64,000 nt of DNA from Streptacidiphilus rugosus AM-16 (GTDB lineage: Bacteria > Actinomycetota > Actinomycetes > Streptomycetales > Streptomycetaceae): positions 496,001 to 560,000 of the forward strand of contig NZ_JQMJ01000001.1 of assembly GCF_000744655.1 (NCBI RefSeq). The letters run 5' to 3'. Below, piece after piece: positions 8,453 to 17,584 of the stretch. The first letter of the stretch is position 1. Every line of letters starts with the position of its first letter. The notes beneath the pieces were generated by a model, which saw only the letters and a list, made by a program, of their open reading frames with translations, had not been told where the DNA came from and did no database searches. Both the position numbers and the translations under genes were made by a program.

Positions 8453-10936
8453 CTACTCGAGGAGATTTACTACGATGTTCGTAGCTTTGTCTCTGCAGCT
8501 GAAGAGCTGGCCGGTATAGGAATCCGTGGAGATTTCGACGAAAGCATCGCCGTACCTGCCGAAGAACTTCCCCCAAAATTCCTTTCGCATCGCAGAGACT
8601 TTATTCGGATCTTCCTCCGCCGCCACGGTCAGCTCGATCTCGTCATGTGCCTTCCTGACAAGGTGGACGTTCCTGTATTCCTGCTCGTCGTCCTTGCCGT
8701 GCCCCTCGTCGCCAGCGCCGGGATCGGAGGGCAGACTGATGTCGTCGATGGAGTGCATCCGCTTCCCGCTTCTGATCCTCTTCCTTTCCTCCGGAGTTGC
8801 CTTCTGCCATACCTCCAGATCGTCTGTCAATTTCTCGTGTGCATGGATTGCGAAGGAACTGCCACCTTCCGCTTCCGGGCTTGGCGTCATGCCCGGTGCC
8901 TCGCCCAAGGGGTGCCCGTAGCTACCCGCGGAGAGGAACTGAGCGCCAGTCAGATTCACGGGCTCCCTGGCTGCATCGCCCATGGGGCCGGTGTACTGAG
9001 TCACCTGGATATTCGGCACGTCCGATATCTTGTAGCCTCGGTCCTGAAGTTTGGCCGAAGCGCGGTACAGGTCTTCACTCGTCGCCCGGAAGTGCCCAGT
9101 CGTGTGTGTGAGGCTGAGAATTACTCCGTCGTCCCCGATACTGATGTGTCCACCCGCTTCGACGTTCCTGGCCCTTACCGGCGAGGAGTGGTGCATCGTT
9201 TGCACGTACCAGTCCACCCCAGAGTTTCTCAATTCATTTACAAGGTCAAGAAGGGCGTTCCCGTCCGAAGCCAGCTCTCGCTCCTCTGAAGATCTCTTGC
9301 CGTCCTTGTATGTGGTGATTATGACTTTTCGCTTGTTGATCAGGTAGACTTTCTCGTCGCTGGACATCACCCAGATGTAGGACCCCGGATGAGGTATCTT
9401 GTTCGGCTGGTCCTTGCTCCTGACGATCCTTCCTTCATTGGGCTCGACCTCGAGGAGCTCTGCGGTCAATTCGTCGCAATAGTATGTCGAGACCCGGTTC
9501 CTGGACTTTTCGTCGCCAGTCATTTCCTGTATCTTGGGTGTCTTTGAACTTCTTTGCTCGCCCTTGTAGGCGTCCTTCATGGTGAGCCTGCCGGATCCAG
9601 CGGGTTCGTCCGGAATCGAGCCGAACGGGTTTTGCGCCGGATACACGTTCCCCGTGGGCGGGATTGGACTGAATGGCTCTTCCTTCAAGGCCTTGACCTT
9701 GGCAGTCCATCCGGATTTGTCCGCGTGGAGCTCATCCTTCTTGTCAAGGATTCCGAAGGTTTCTATCGCCTCTTCATTGAATACAATGAGATAGTTCGGT
9801 TCTTTTACATACATCGCACTGTAGCCGTTCTGGCGCGCCCAGCTATTCCAGTATTCCGGATTATGTACGTCCGTGGGAATCCCACTCGCCCCCGCCGGAA
9901 CATCGGCCACGAGGTGCTCCCATGTTTGCCCGGTAATCTGGCCGAGCACGAGAACGGCATGGTCGTTGTTCCATTTGCTGACCGCCACCGGACCCTCGCC
10001 ACCGGAGCCTCCCGCCCGATCCAAGGCGGAAGTAAAAACATCGGTCCGGGAAGAAAATTTTGCTGCAATCTCCGCATTGGGAGTCAAATAGACACCCGCC
10101 CCGTATGCAGAGCTGTCGCCAGAGGGCCTGAGGCCCTCCTCCTGAATCTTCCGAATCGCAGCGTAGTTCGTTCCATGATAAAGGAGCCCCATGCCCAGCA
10201 TCGCGTTCTGAGAAGCTATCCAGACAGCTCTCTCGCCCTCGGCTCCGTCCTGAGCGTAGAAATAACGCCCCGTATTCGGATCGGAAAGGACAGTGATGTC
10301 CCCGTAGCCCATGGCTTCGGCCTGACTGCGCAGCCTCACAAGTTCTTCCGATGCTTCCCCGGCCGCCCCCATGGCAGATTCGGAACGGGACTTCGCCGCC
10401 GTGAGATACAGCTCGTACTCCTTCGACACCCACTTGCTCAGCCGCAAAGTGAGATTATAGATGTCCGTGAGCCTTTCCAGCAGAACATTGATACCTTCTC
10501 TGAAGGGTTCCGCGTACGGACTTATCTCCGACGGGCCTTCCTGGCCGTCTTGAATGTAAGTGACATAGTCGGAAAATTGACTGTTGGCAGCTTCGACGTC
10601 CCTCCTGAGTGCGCCCAGCTCCTTCCAGAAGCCGAGTACATAGGCCTCGAAGGCAAGGGAGGACTTTTTCAGGGTCGTATCGCCGTCGACCTCGAGGCCG
10701 TAGAAATACCTTTCCATCGCATCGAAATATGCCCAGAAGTAGGAGGCCTCGGGCCCGGCCGCAGCCAACGTTTCTGCTGGCTTCATTCTCAAAAGTGCCG
10801 CAGGCGCCGGAATCAGAGTATTGCCGCAATTCGAGAAAGTCGCAAGAAAAGCTTCTGTGTCACGTTCAAGATCTAGCCACTCGTCGCGGATCTGATTAAT
10901 GATCATCGATTCCTGTTGGCTGTCCTGGAACACCAT
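8453..10936 (-). CDS. Toxin-like protein with PARP-type ADP-ribosyltransferase domain
   Basis: 827 residues, noticeably lower GC than its neighbours. Residues ~1-240 are helical with no signal peptide. Residues ~250-390 look like an H-Y-E ADP-ribosyltransferase: LLYHGTNYAAIRKIQEEGL (H ~254), GAGVYLTPNAEIAAKF (Y ~279) and YLIVFNEEAIE (E ~385). After a proline-rich linker, residues ~480-680 hold a second domain with MHHSSPVRARNVEAGGHI (~581) and LTHTTGHFRATSEDLYRA (~617). This resembles an HHSS/GHYxP module I recall from many uncharacterised bacterial proteins. The multi-domain layout suggests a polymorphic toxin or effector acting on a protein or nucleic acid. No immunity gene is evident. ATG at 10936 or 10906 could be the start. 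Confidence 0.7.
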   Translation of the reverse strand: MVFQDSQQESMIINQIRDEWLDLERDTEAFLATFSNCGNTLIPAPAALLRMKPAETLAAAGPEASYFWAYFDAMERYFYGLEVDGDTTLKKSSLAFEAYVLGFWKELGALRRDVEAANSQFSDYVTYIQDGQEGPSEISPYAEPFREGINVLLERLTDIYNLTLRLSKWVSKEYELYLTAAKSRSESAMGAAGEASEELVRLRSQAEAMGYGDITVLSDPNTGRYFYAQDGAEGERAVWIASQNAMLGMGLLYHGTNYAAIRKIQEEGLRPSGDSSAYGAGVYLTPNAEIAAKFSSRTDVFTSALDRAGGSGGEGPVAVSKWNNDHAVLVLGQITGQTWEHLVADVPAGASGIPTDVHNPEYWNSWARQNGYSAMYVKEPNYLIVFNEEAIETFGILDKKDELHADKSGWTAKVKALKEEPFSPIPPTGNVYPAQNPFGSIPDEPAGSGRLTMKDAYKGEQRSSKTPKIQEMTGDEKSRNRVSTYYCDELTAELLEVEPNEGRIVRSKDQPNKIPHPGSYIWVMSSDEKVYLINKRKVIITTYKDGKRSSEERELASDGNALLDLVNELRNSGVDWYVQTMHHSSPVRARNVEAGGHISIGDDGVILSLTHTTGHFRATSEDLYRASAKLQDRGYKISDVPNIQVTQYTGPMGDAAREPVNLTGAQFLSAGSYGHPLGEAPGMTPSPEAEGGSSFAIHAHEKLTDDLEVWQKATPEERKRIRSGKRMHSIDDISLPSDPGAGDEGHGKDDEQEYRNVHLVRKAHDEIELTVAAEEDPNKVSAMRKEFWGKFFGRYGDAFVEISTDSYTGQLFSCRDKATNIVVNLLE

Positions 10937-11339
10937 GCATCACCGTCCAGCTGGGCTGTGGGGCATCGAAGAGACTCTGCACGCCTATTTGTTGAATCAC
11001 GTGGGGCCTGCAAGCAGTACCCAAACGGCCATTTTGTCGCACCACTCCCCATGTCGCGGGAGCTGACAGGCGATTGTCCGGGAAGGGTTTCTTGCCCGAT
11101 GGTTCAAAGTTCTGAGAAGCCCGCGCGGGCGCCACGGTCGCGGAGAGCCCCGGCGGTGCGGCCCTGGCGGTCACTGACCCCGGCTCCGGCTTCCCCCGTG
11201 CCGCTCCAGGCCGTGCGACCGGCCACAGGAGTCGGTTGAACAGGTTTCCGGGAACACGGCCGGTTTCAGGGCGATGTTGCCCGAACCTCCTGTGCATGAT
11301 GGTGCTCCATGACTCTCGACCGTCACCAGGAGGCCGCGC
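10937..11339. other. Intergenic region between divergent genes
   Basis: 403 bp separating the toxin-like gene and the alcohol dehydrogenase, transcribed divergently, so both promoters must lie here. I see no convincing -35/-10 pair or operator. The only clear signal is the ribosome-binding site AGGAGG just before 11340. Confidence 0.5.
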
Positions 11340-12353
11340 ATGACTGTCCACGTCCGTGCCTACGCCGCGGTGGGCCCCAAGCAACCGCTGCAGCCCACGG
11401 AGTACGAACTCGGTCCGCTCCATCCCAACGATGTGCAGATCCAAGTGAGCCATTGCGGCCTCTGCCGCAGTGACCTCGATCAGATCGACAATCGCTCTGG
11501 CACGGTTCCCTATCCTCTCGTTGCCGGACATGAAATCATCGGCATGGTCAGCGCGGTCGGCTCAGCCATCACGCATCTCCAAGCAGGACAGCGTGTGGGA
11601 GTCGGGCCAATCTGCAGCACGTGTCTCAGTTGCCAGTACTGCGCGGACGGCCGGGACAACCTGTGCCGGAAGATGGAGTTCACCATCGGCGGCGGACGTC
11701 GCGGCGGTTTCGCCAGCGTGGTGCAGGTGCCGGCCCCCTATGCCTTCCCGATCCCGGACTCGCTGGCGCCCGAGAATGCCGCACCGCTCCTTTGCGCCGG
11801 CGTGACGTCGTATGCGCCCCTCCGACAACACACCAGCGCGAACTCGCACGTTGGCGTCATCGGTATCGGCGGACTCGGACACCTGGCACTTAAATTCGCC
11901 GCCGCGCGCGGCAGCGAGGTCACCGCGATCTCCAGCAGCGCCAGCAAGAACGACGCAGCGCGCCGCTTCGGTGCACATCACTTCGTCGTCAGCTCGGATC
12001 CCGAGCAGATGCGTAAGGCTGCTGGTTCGCTCGACTTCATCCTTTCCACGGTCGACGTGGACCTGAACTGGCTCGATTACCTCAGCCTCCTGCGGCCGGA
12101 CGGCAAGATCTGCATCGTCGGCGCTTCACTGGGGCCCATCAATGTACCCGCCGGCCTGCTCATCCTGGGTCAGTACGCCTTCGTCGGCAGCGCCGCAGGG
12201 GGCCGGGCTGTCTCGGCAGAGATGCTCGAGTTCTCTTCACGTCACCGCATCTGGGCCGAGACGGAGACCATGCCGATCGCGGAAATCAACAACGCGATCG
12301 AGCTCATGCGCAGCGGCAAAGCACCGTTCCGCCTCGTGCTCGCTCACGAATAG
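11340..12353 (+). CDS. Zinc-dependent NAD(P) alcohol dehydrogenase (CAD-like)
   Basis: 337-residue medium-chain dehydrogenase/reductase. Catalytic zinc ligands are visible in HCGLCRSDLDQID and VAGHEIIGMV; structural-zinc cysteines lie in CSTCLSCQYCADGRDNLC. The Rossmann fold starts at VGVIGIGGLGHLALKFA. The family usually reduces aldehydes or oxidises primary alcohols in the cytoplasm. The ATG follows AGGAGG by six bases. It stands alone, and the substrate cannot be deduced. Confidence 0.88.
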   Translation: MTVHVRAYAAVGPKQPLQPTEYELGPLHPNDVQIQVSHCGLCRSDLDQIDNRSGTVPYPLVAGHEIIGMVSAVGSAITHLQAGQRVGVGPICSTCLSCQYCADGRDNLCRKMEFTIGGGRRGGFASVVQVPAPYAFPIPDSLAPENAAPLLCAGVTSYAPLRQHTSANSHVGVIGIGGLGHLALKFAAARGSEVTAISSSASKNDAARRFGAHHFVVSSDPEQMRKAAGSLDFILSTVDVDLNWLDYLSLLRPDGKICIVGASLGPINVPAGLLILGQYAFVGSAAGGRAVSAEMLEFSSRHRIWAETETMPIAEINNAIELMRSGKAPFRLVLAHE

Positions 12354-12590
12354 AAGGAAACTCGGAGGCCACAGTCGGCCCACAGCGGCCCTTGCGCCGC
12401 TCGCTGAAGGTAACGAGCTCTTCCCGTCAGGGCAGTATTTCCTCCCCTTTGGGATGGGCTTTCGCTCTGTGCAGGCGTATTGCGCGCCCGGTGGGTAGGC
12501 GCGATGCAGGTATTCCAATCGCCCTGCGCGGTGAGTCATGAATCCGTCACCGCACGCCCTCACACGTCTGGGAGGCGGAGAGTCGTATCG

Positions 12591-13133
12591 GTGCAGGATG
12601 AGCACTACGTTCGGCCTGCCAGACAGTACAGCTCGTGGAGCCTGCCGGGATATCTCGCGCCCAACAAAAATCTGCCCTACGGCCCCATCCTCTGGGGACA
12701 CCTGTGGGCCGGCTGCGCGTCTGCATCCGTCGTGACGTTCCTGACAGCCCTGATAGCAACGCTCTTTGTTCGGGGCGTGCTGCATATCCCCGTCTTCGAC
12801 GGCCGGCAACAAGCCTCGGCGCATGTGACCGGGGGCTACCTGGCACTGTGCTTGGCTCTCGCCACCGTGGCCGCCGCTGCTGTGCTGACGCTCTTGCTGA
12901 AGGCAGTGCCCCGGCCTCTGATGTTCTTCGAATCGATCACTGCTCTCGTTGCGATCCTCGTCGCGCTCACACCCTTCGTCACCGACAGTCCGCAGAACGT
13001 CAAGATTGCCAGCGCCCTGGTCTATCTGGTGCTCGGACTCGAGATCATGCTCCTGCTGTCAGGAGCCGCACAGGCTGTGCTGGCACAGGTGATGAGAATC
13101 AAGGTGATCCCACCCAGCAGTGAAGCCGGGTGA
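12591..13133 (+). CDS. DUF6069-like four-helix membrane protein
   Basis: About 180 residues with four predicted membrane segments (around ASVVTFLTALIATLFV, LALCLALATVAAAAVLTLLL, FFESITALVAILVALTP and ASALVYLVLGLEIMLLL). The layout matches small actinobacterial DUF6069-type proteins of unknown function. A GTG at 12591 behind GGAGGCGGAG is a plausible start; the frame is open to 12480. It ends three bases before the convergent MFS gene. Confidence 0.65.
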   Translation: MQDEHYVRPARQYSSWSLPGYLAPNKNLPYGPILWGHLWAGCASASVVTFLTALIATLFVRGVLHIPVFDGRQQASAHVTGGYLALCLALATVAAAAVLTLLLKAVPRPLMFFESITALVAILVALTPFVTDSPQNVKIASALVYLVLGLEIMLLLSGAAQAVLAQVMRIKVIPPSSEAG

Positions 13134-13136
13134 CGT

Positions 13137-14444
13137 TCACGGCGCGACCTTGGCCGCCCGGAACCTACTCCCACGGCCGCGCCCGTGGCGGAGGTGAGTG
13201 ATGATCGCGGTCGCGACGAGCAGGGGAATCAGCCCACACAGGACCATCGCTGCCCGAGCACCCATGTGTGCACAGACCAGGCCCGTCACCAGGGCAGAAG
13301 CGGGGTAGGTACCTTCCCAGCCGAGCGTGAGCAGAGCCATGACGCGCCCGCGCATCGCCGGGTCGCTGAGGGTAAGCGCTGCCGTGGTGCACGAGGGGTA
13401 GATCGTCCCTCCAGCAAGGCCCAGCGCCGCCAGGAGGCACACGAATACCCAGGGGGAAGGAGCCAGCGCTGTGGTCATTTCCAGGATGCAGAAAACGGCC
13501 ACAGCGGCAACGGGAGGGTCCAGTGTGCGGTGTCTGCGTCGTGCGATCAGCACCGAGCCTGCGAGAGCCCCCGCGGCGAGAGCGGTGTTCATCAGGCCGT
13601 ACCACTGCAGGCCGGAATGAAAGACGTGGTAGGCGAAACCGGGGAGCACGACGGAGAAGTTGTAGCCGAACGTTCCCACGGCCGCCGCCAGCAGCAGAAC
13701 CCGAACCAGCCGAGGCCGGCCGGCGACATCGTGCAGTCCCTCGCGAAATCCCGCTCGTTGCCGGTCTGCCGATGAAGGCGCCGGGTGGAGCTCGGCGGTA
13801 CGCAGGCCGAGCAGGGCGGCCACCACCGCGACAAAGGAGGCAGCGTTCGCGGCGAAGGCCCAGCCGATGCCCACCGTTGTGGTCAGCAGCCCCGCCACGG
13901 CCGGGCCGACGAGGCGCGTCGTCTGGTAGGTGGCCAGCGTCAGGCCCACCGCACTGGCCAATTGCTCCTCACCCACCAGCTCCGGCACGAAGGCCTTCCG
14001 GGCCGGTGCCTCGACAGCGCACACCAGTCCGAGCCCGAATGCCAAGGCGTACACTTCCCAGATCTGGACTACGCGATAGAGGGTCAGCATGGCGAGGGTT
14101 GCTGCCAGCAAGCCCAGGCAGACTTCGCAGACCAACAGTAGCCTGCGCTTGTCGATCCGGTCCGCCAGCCCTCCACCGGCTACTGCCAGCAGGACGATGG
14201 GCAGGAACTGCAGCGCGAGAGTCACTGCCACGTCCGTGGTGCTTCCGGTGAGGGTGAGCACCAGCCAGCTCTGGGCGATCCGCTGGATCCAGTCGCCGAT
14301 GCCGGACACAAGCCGTCCCGCGAGATACCACCGGAAGTTGCGCGTCCTCAAAGCCGCAAAGGCCGCCGCACGGTCGGAAGGGCGGCCCCGCAGGGTCCGG
14401 CCAAGTCCTGGCAGGCTCGGAGCCGCTGTCTTCGACATCGCCAT
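13137..14444 (-). CDS. MFS transporter, MFS_3-like exporter
   Basis: 435 residues from an ATG at 14444 preceded by GAGGAG; the longer frame to 14642 lacks coding character. It is a 12-TM exporter with the same N-terminal signature as the MFS at 5439-6956 (IQRIAQSWLVLTLTGS) and motif A around GGGLADRIDKRRLL. C-terminal helices are complete and end in a basic tail. The pair are diverged paralogues, both on the minus strand. The exported compound is unknown. Confidence 0.87.
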   Translation of the reverse strand: MAMSKTAAPSLPGLGRTLRGRPSDRAAAFAALRTRNFRWYLAGRLVSGIGDWIQRIAQSWLVLTLTGSTTDVAVTLALQFLPIVLLAVAGGGLADRIDKRRLLLVCEVCLGLLAATLAMLTLYRVVQIWEVYALAFGLGLVCAVEAPARKAFVPELVGEEQLASAVGLTLATYQTTRLVGPAVAGLLTTTVGIGWAFAANAASFVAVVAALLGLRTAELHPAPSSADRQRAGFREGLHDVAGRPRLVRVLLLAAAVGTFGYNFSVVLPGFAYHVFHSGLQWYGLMNTALAAGALAGSVLIARRRHRTLDPPVAAVAVFCILEMTTALAPSPWVFVCLLAALGLAGGTIYPSCTTAALTLSDPAMRGRVMALLTLGWEGTYPASALVTGLVCAHMGARAAMVLCGLIPLLVATAIITHLRHGRGRGSRFRAAKVAP

Positions 14445-15432
14445 GGTCTCCTCAGGAGCCGCGTGGGCCCAAGCCGACTGTACGCAGGGAAGGTATCCGG
14501 CCGTGTTCTCATGCCAGTTGCCCGGACGGCCGTGCTTACAGGCATCGGCCGTCGATTGACCGGCACTGAGCTGCGTTGTCCCGAGCTCGCGCCGGGGATC
14601 GATGAGTTCGCCGAGGTTGTCTGCTGGTCGACGGATCAGCACGCGTCGGCACCTATGGCGACGAGGACAGCGTCCTCGAGGAGGAGTCGATTACGGACGT
14701 CTACGTGCGGACGCCTACGGACCCGCAGTCCCTCGGTCGCCTGCACCGTGGGCGCGAAGGCGCGCTCCGCGCAGCTCGATCGGTCTTCGGAGCGCCCGGC
14801 GGTGTCCTGACGGGGCTGATGCCCAGCGGAGGAGTCAGCCTCCGGTCGGGGGGCTGCGTCCCCCTCCTTCGACGGATATGTCATGCCGTGTACTTGGCAG
14901 TAGCTTGTGCATGCCATGATCACCCAATGGGGGAATCCCCGCTGGGTGAATGACCACTCAGATGTGCGCAGGCGGCTGCGCCGCAGGCGAAGGAGGCTTC
15001 GCGGACCCGCCCTTCCGCACTAAGGATCCCCCGCCAGACGGCACGGCCCACCACCGAGATTGAGGGCTTTCCTTCAGCGCTCTCCTTGCCGAGCACGTCG
15101 AGTCAGGGCGTCCGAGAGGCTCTCATCCGGCTCAGCGGGATCACCGACTTCTCGGGCGACACGCTTTTCCTGGGGCGGCCTGCCGAATACGACGTCAACC
15201 GGACCCCACCAGCGTGGACGACGGGCTGATTCAGCTCCAGGCCGGTCGCAGCACCCTCATGAGGACAGTTGATACCGGACGCAACGCCCGTCTCATGGCC
15301 AAAGCACGGGGAGGGGGCCGGGCCGCACGTAGCGGAACTTGTCGACCAGTCAGTACTTCGGCTCAACACGACCCCCTCGCACCCGTGCCGCCTGCGGCTG
15401 CGGCACCCCGAACCCGCAGGAGGAGCAGCATC
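14445..15432. other. About 1 kb without a supported gene
   Basis: No frame here shows consistent homology or codon bias. A short plus-strand stretch ending in a TGA near 15230 (ALIRLSGITDFSGDTLFLGR) has protein-like composition and may be the tail of a lost gene. Otherwise I see nothing supportable. Confidence 0.4.
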
Positions 15433-16113
15433 GTGGATTTCCCCGCCAACTCCCGGCCCGGTGTCATCCCGGCCGGTCGTACCGCGATCGGCGACGCCGA
15501 CGCCGCGAACCTGCTCGGCCTCTCCCTGACCATGTTCCGCCACCGCAGGCTCTATGGTGTCCTGCCGCCCACCCTCTCGCGGCCCGGCGCTCGCATCCGG
15601 CTGTGGGACCTGGACCAAGTCGCCGCTTATCTCTGCGGCCAAGCCGTCCCCGCACTGCCCAGTGTGGAGGACCTGCTCGACCTCCTCGACGGCAACGCCG
15701 CCCGCGACGCTCTGCCCGAGAACCGCCGGCCCGCCAACGAGACCTGGCACGCCTGGCTGGCCGCTGGCCATGGACCAGCTCCAGATCAGACCTTCCACAT
15801 CAATAACCTCTCCACCACTCCCGCCCCCTCCAAGCCCTACCCCGGAGCGCCCTATCGTCTTCGCTCAACCGTCCTGGCCTGGGACGCCCGCGGTTCAGCC
15901 CCCGGCGGCGGCGAACAAGCCGGTACCCCCGCGCAGACCCGGCACCGGGCACCACGTCAGGATGATCAGGCAAGTCCCAGGGTGGACCTCCCCGGACCGC
16001 GCACGTCTGGGGGTGGCGGCGTGGGCGGGCCTGTCATCCAACAGGCGGCCGATCAAGATGGCCAGGAGCGAATGGGGGGTGAACCCGGGGCAGGGGCCGG
16101 CAAGAGCGTGTAG
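15433..16113 (+). CDS. Helix-turn-helix DNA-binding protein (MerR/excisionase-like)
   Basis: The GTG at 15433 follows AGGAG by seven bases. The first ~80 residues hold a MerR-type or excisionase-type HTH (DAANLLGLSLTMFRHRRLYG, then RIRLWDLDQVAAYLCG), a layout common in proteins carried by Streptomyces integrative elements and plasmids. The segment to about residue 125 is still protein-like (LPENRRPANETWHAWLAAG). After ~16000 the translation becomes glycine-rich and probably out of frame, so the true C-terminus is uncertain. It is convergent with the SnoaL-like gene, with which the frame overlaps by about 60 bp. Confidence 0.5.
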   Translation: MDFPANSRPGVIPAGRTAIGDADAANLLGLSLTMFRHRRLYGVLPPTLSRPGARIRLWDLDQVAAYLCGQAVPALPSVEDLLDLLDGNAARDALPENRRPANETWHAWLAAGHGPAPDQTFHINNLSTTPAPSKPYPGAPYRLRSTVLAWDARGSAPGGGEQAGTPAQTRHRAPRQDDQASPRVDLPGPRTSGGGGVGGPVIQQAADQDGQERMGGEPGAGAGKSV

Positions 16114-16448
16114 CGGATCGTCTGAGCCCGGATCAAACCCTCACCGAAGACGAGAGTGTTGACGCCGCGGTGGGCCCGGCTGACCTCGGATTGGGCGGAC
16201 CACTCCAGGAAGAGCACATCCTTGGCGAAGGTGGTGGTCTTCAGGTGCCATTTCGCGTGGGGCAGGTCCAGGAAGAGCCGGATGAAGGCCTGGCGAATGC
16301 CCCGGTGTCCGTGGCGAACGCTGGTACGGGTGACGGACACCGCGTCCTCGGCGAAGTTCGCCACGATGGCGTCCAGGTCCTCGGCGAGAAGTGCCCTGAC
16401 ATGGCTCTCGAAGACTTCTTGCGGCGCGCGGGCTGCGATACGTGGCAC
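16053..16448 (-). CDS. SnoaL-like / NTF2-fold protein
   Basis: 131 residues from a GTG at 16448 with AGGAGGGG about six bases upstream. Single NTF2-like alpha+beta cone domain: helix VFESHVRALLAEDLDAIVAN followed by FAEDAVSVT, then RQAFIRLFLDLPHAKWHL. Such proteins bind small hydrophobic ligands or act as small isomerases or cyclases; no catalytic assignment is possible. A close paralogue is at 32135-32494, suggesting duplication in this region. Confidence 0.75.
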   Translation of the reverse strand: MPRIAARAPQEVFESHVRALLAEDLDAIVANFAEDAVSVTRTSVRHGHRGIRQAFIRLFLDLPHAKWHLKTTTFAKDVLFLEWSAQSEVSRAHRGVNTLVFGEGLIRAQTIRYTLLPAPAPGSPPIRSWPS

Positions 16449-17296
16449 GAAGTCCCCTCCTGGTCGGGCAAGCGCCGGCGCCACCGCGGCGACCGTCCTT
16501 CGTCGGGACCGATCGCCCTTCGTGTGGGTGGCGATCGCGTCGCGTGCGCCGTCGGCCCGGCCGGGCAGCAGGGCGCCCGCGTCAGGCCGCTGCTTCCGTG
16601 GCGGCACTGAATTAAAGCTACTCCTGAGTAGATGACAAGCGTCCCCGCCGAAAGGCGGGGAAGATCATGCCCAAGGTGGGATTCGACCGATTTCTTCGCA
16701 TACTTCAGCCGAATCGCAGTTCATGGCCTCGCGAAACGCTATGAGGTGGGTGCGGCGTGTTGGGCCACCGCACCCACGACATGTGCCCCTGGCCGCCCGA
16801 CCGGGAGCACAGCTCCGGGGTGTAGACCCGGCATCGGGGGAGAGGAAGAACACCCCTGGGCGCTCGTGTCGCGTGGGCGCCTGACATCAGGCTGCACGAT
16901 GTACTTTCTGGTGCCGTGCCGGACGCGCGGGGCAAACGAGTGGATCACAACCCGTCATTGTCCTCGGACTTCGGTGAGCCGTGCGGCGGCCCTGGCCCGG
17001 ACGGCTTGGTCGAGGTGGAGGGCCGCGATCGGGCATGCGGATGGGGCTGCTCTCGGCGGCGCCTGAACCGCGTGACCGTCCGCTCTCGACGACGGTGAAA
17101 ACCCGTCGCCGACAGCTCGGGTCGCGCCGACGACCCGAGTGAGTACGGAATGACCGTCGTGTAGAGCGCTTCGCATTGTCGCGCCGGGAAGCCGGAAAAG
17201 GCCGTCAGGGTGTGCCGAGCAGGTTGGCGACCGCGTCGGGCCGCGGTCACGTCCGCTGGCGTGGTATCGACGGCCAGTCGGTGATCTGGTTGCAGG
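16449..17296. other. Gap between SnoaL gene and IS256 scar
   Basis: About 850 bp with no frame I can support. The right part, next to the IS256 transposase stop at 17297, probably contains the outer end of that IS256-type element, but I could not identify its inverted repeat without the partner end. Confidence 0.4.
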
Positions 17297-17572
17297 TTAT
17301 GCGGTGAGGGCGGTCGGGTTGGTGTCGTCGGTGGGTTCTCCCTCGATCGGGTGGAGGCGGCAGCGGCCGAGGATCTCGGAGTCGATGTAGCGCCGTTGCT
17401 CGGCCCATTCGTCGCTCTGCTCGGCCAGGACCGCGCCAACCAGTCGGACGACGGAGGCCCGGTCGGGGAAGATCCCGACGACGTCGGTGCGGCGGCGGAT
17501 GTCTTGTTCAGCCGTTCCTGCGGGTTGTTGCTCCAGATGCTCTTCCAGACCGTGCGTGGGAAGGGCGCCCAC
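17297..17572 (-). pseudogene. IS256-family transposase, C-terminal fragment
   Basis: The minus strand reads DIRRRTDVVGIFPDRASVVR and continues to HPIEGEPTDD and PTALTA, the characteristic C-terminus of actinobacterial IS256 transposases. Just upstream, in a shifted frame, is the conserved NNPQERLNK, so a frameshift lies near 17520. Everything N-terminal, including the DDE core, is missing: sequence beyond 17575 belongs to the histidine kinase on the other strand. Confidence 0.85.
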
Positions 17573-17584
17573 AACGACGAAGCC

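Noticed and set aside
10896..11531. 211-codon minus frame upstream of the toxin-like gene, considered as an immunity gene
   Set aside because: It runs across the alcohol dehydrogenase promoter and 5' end, has no coherent fold and lacks a ribosome-binding site.
15030..15231. Possible small gene ending at 15231 (contains ALIRLSGITDFSGDTLFLGR)
   Set aside because: Protein-like composition for ~60 codons but no start codon context, no homology and no neighbour support; mentioned only as a gap comment.
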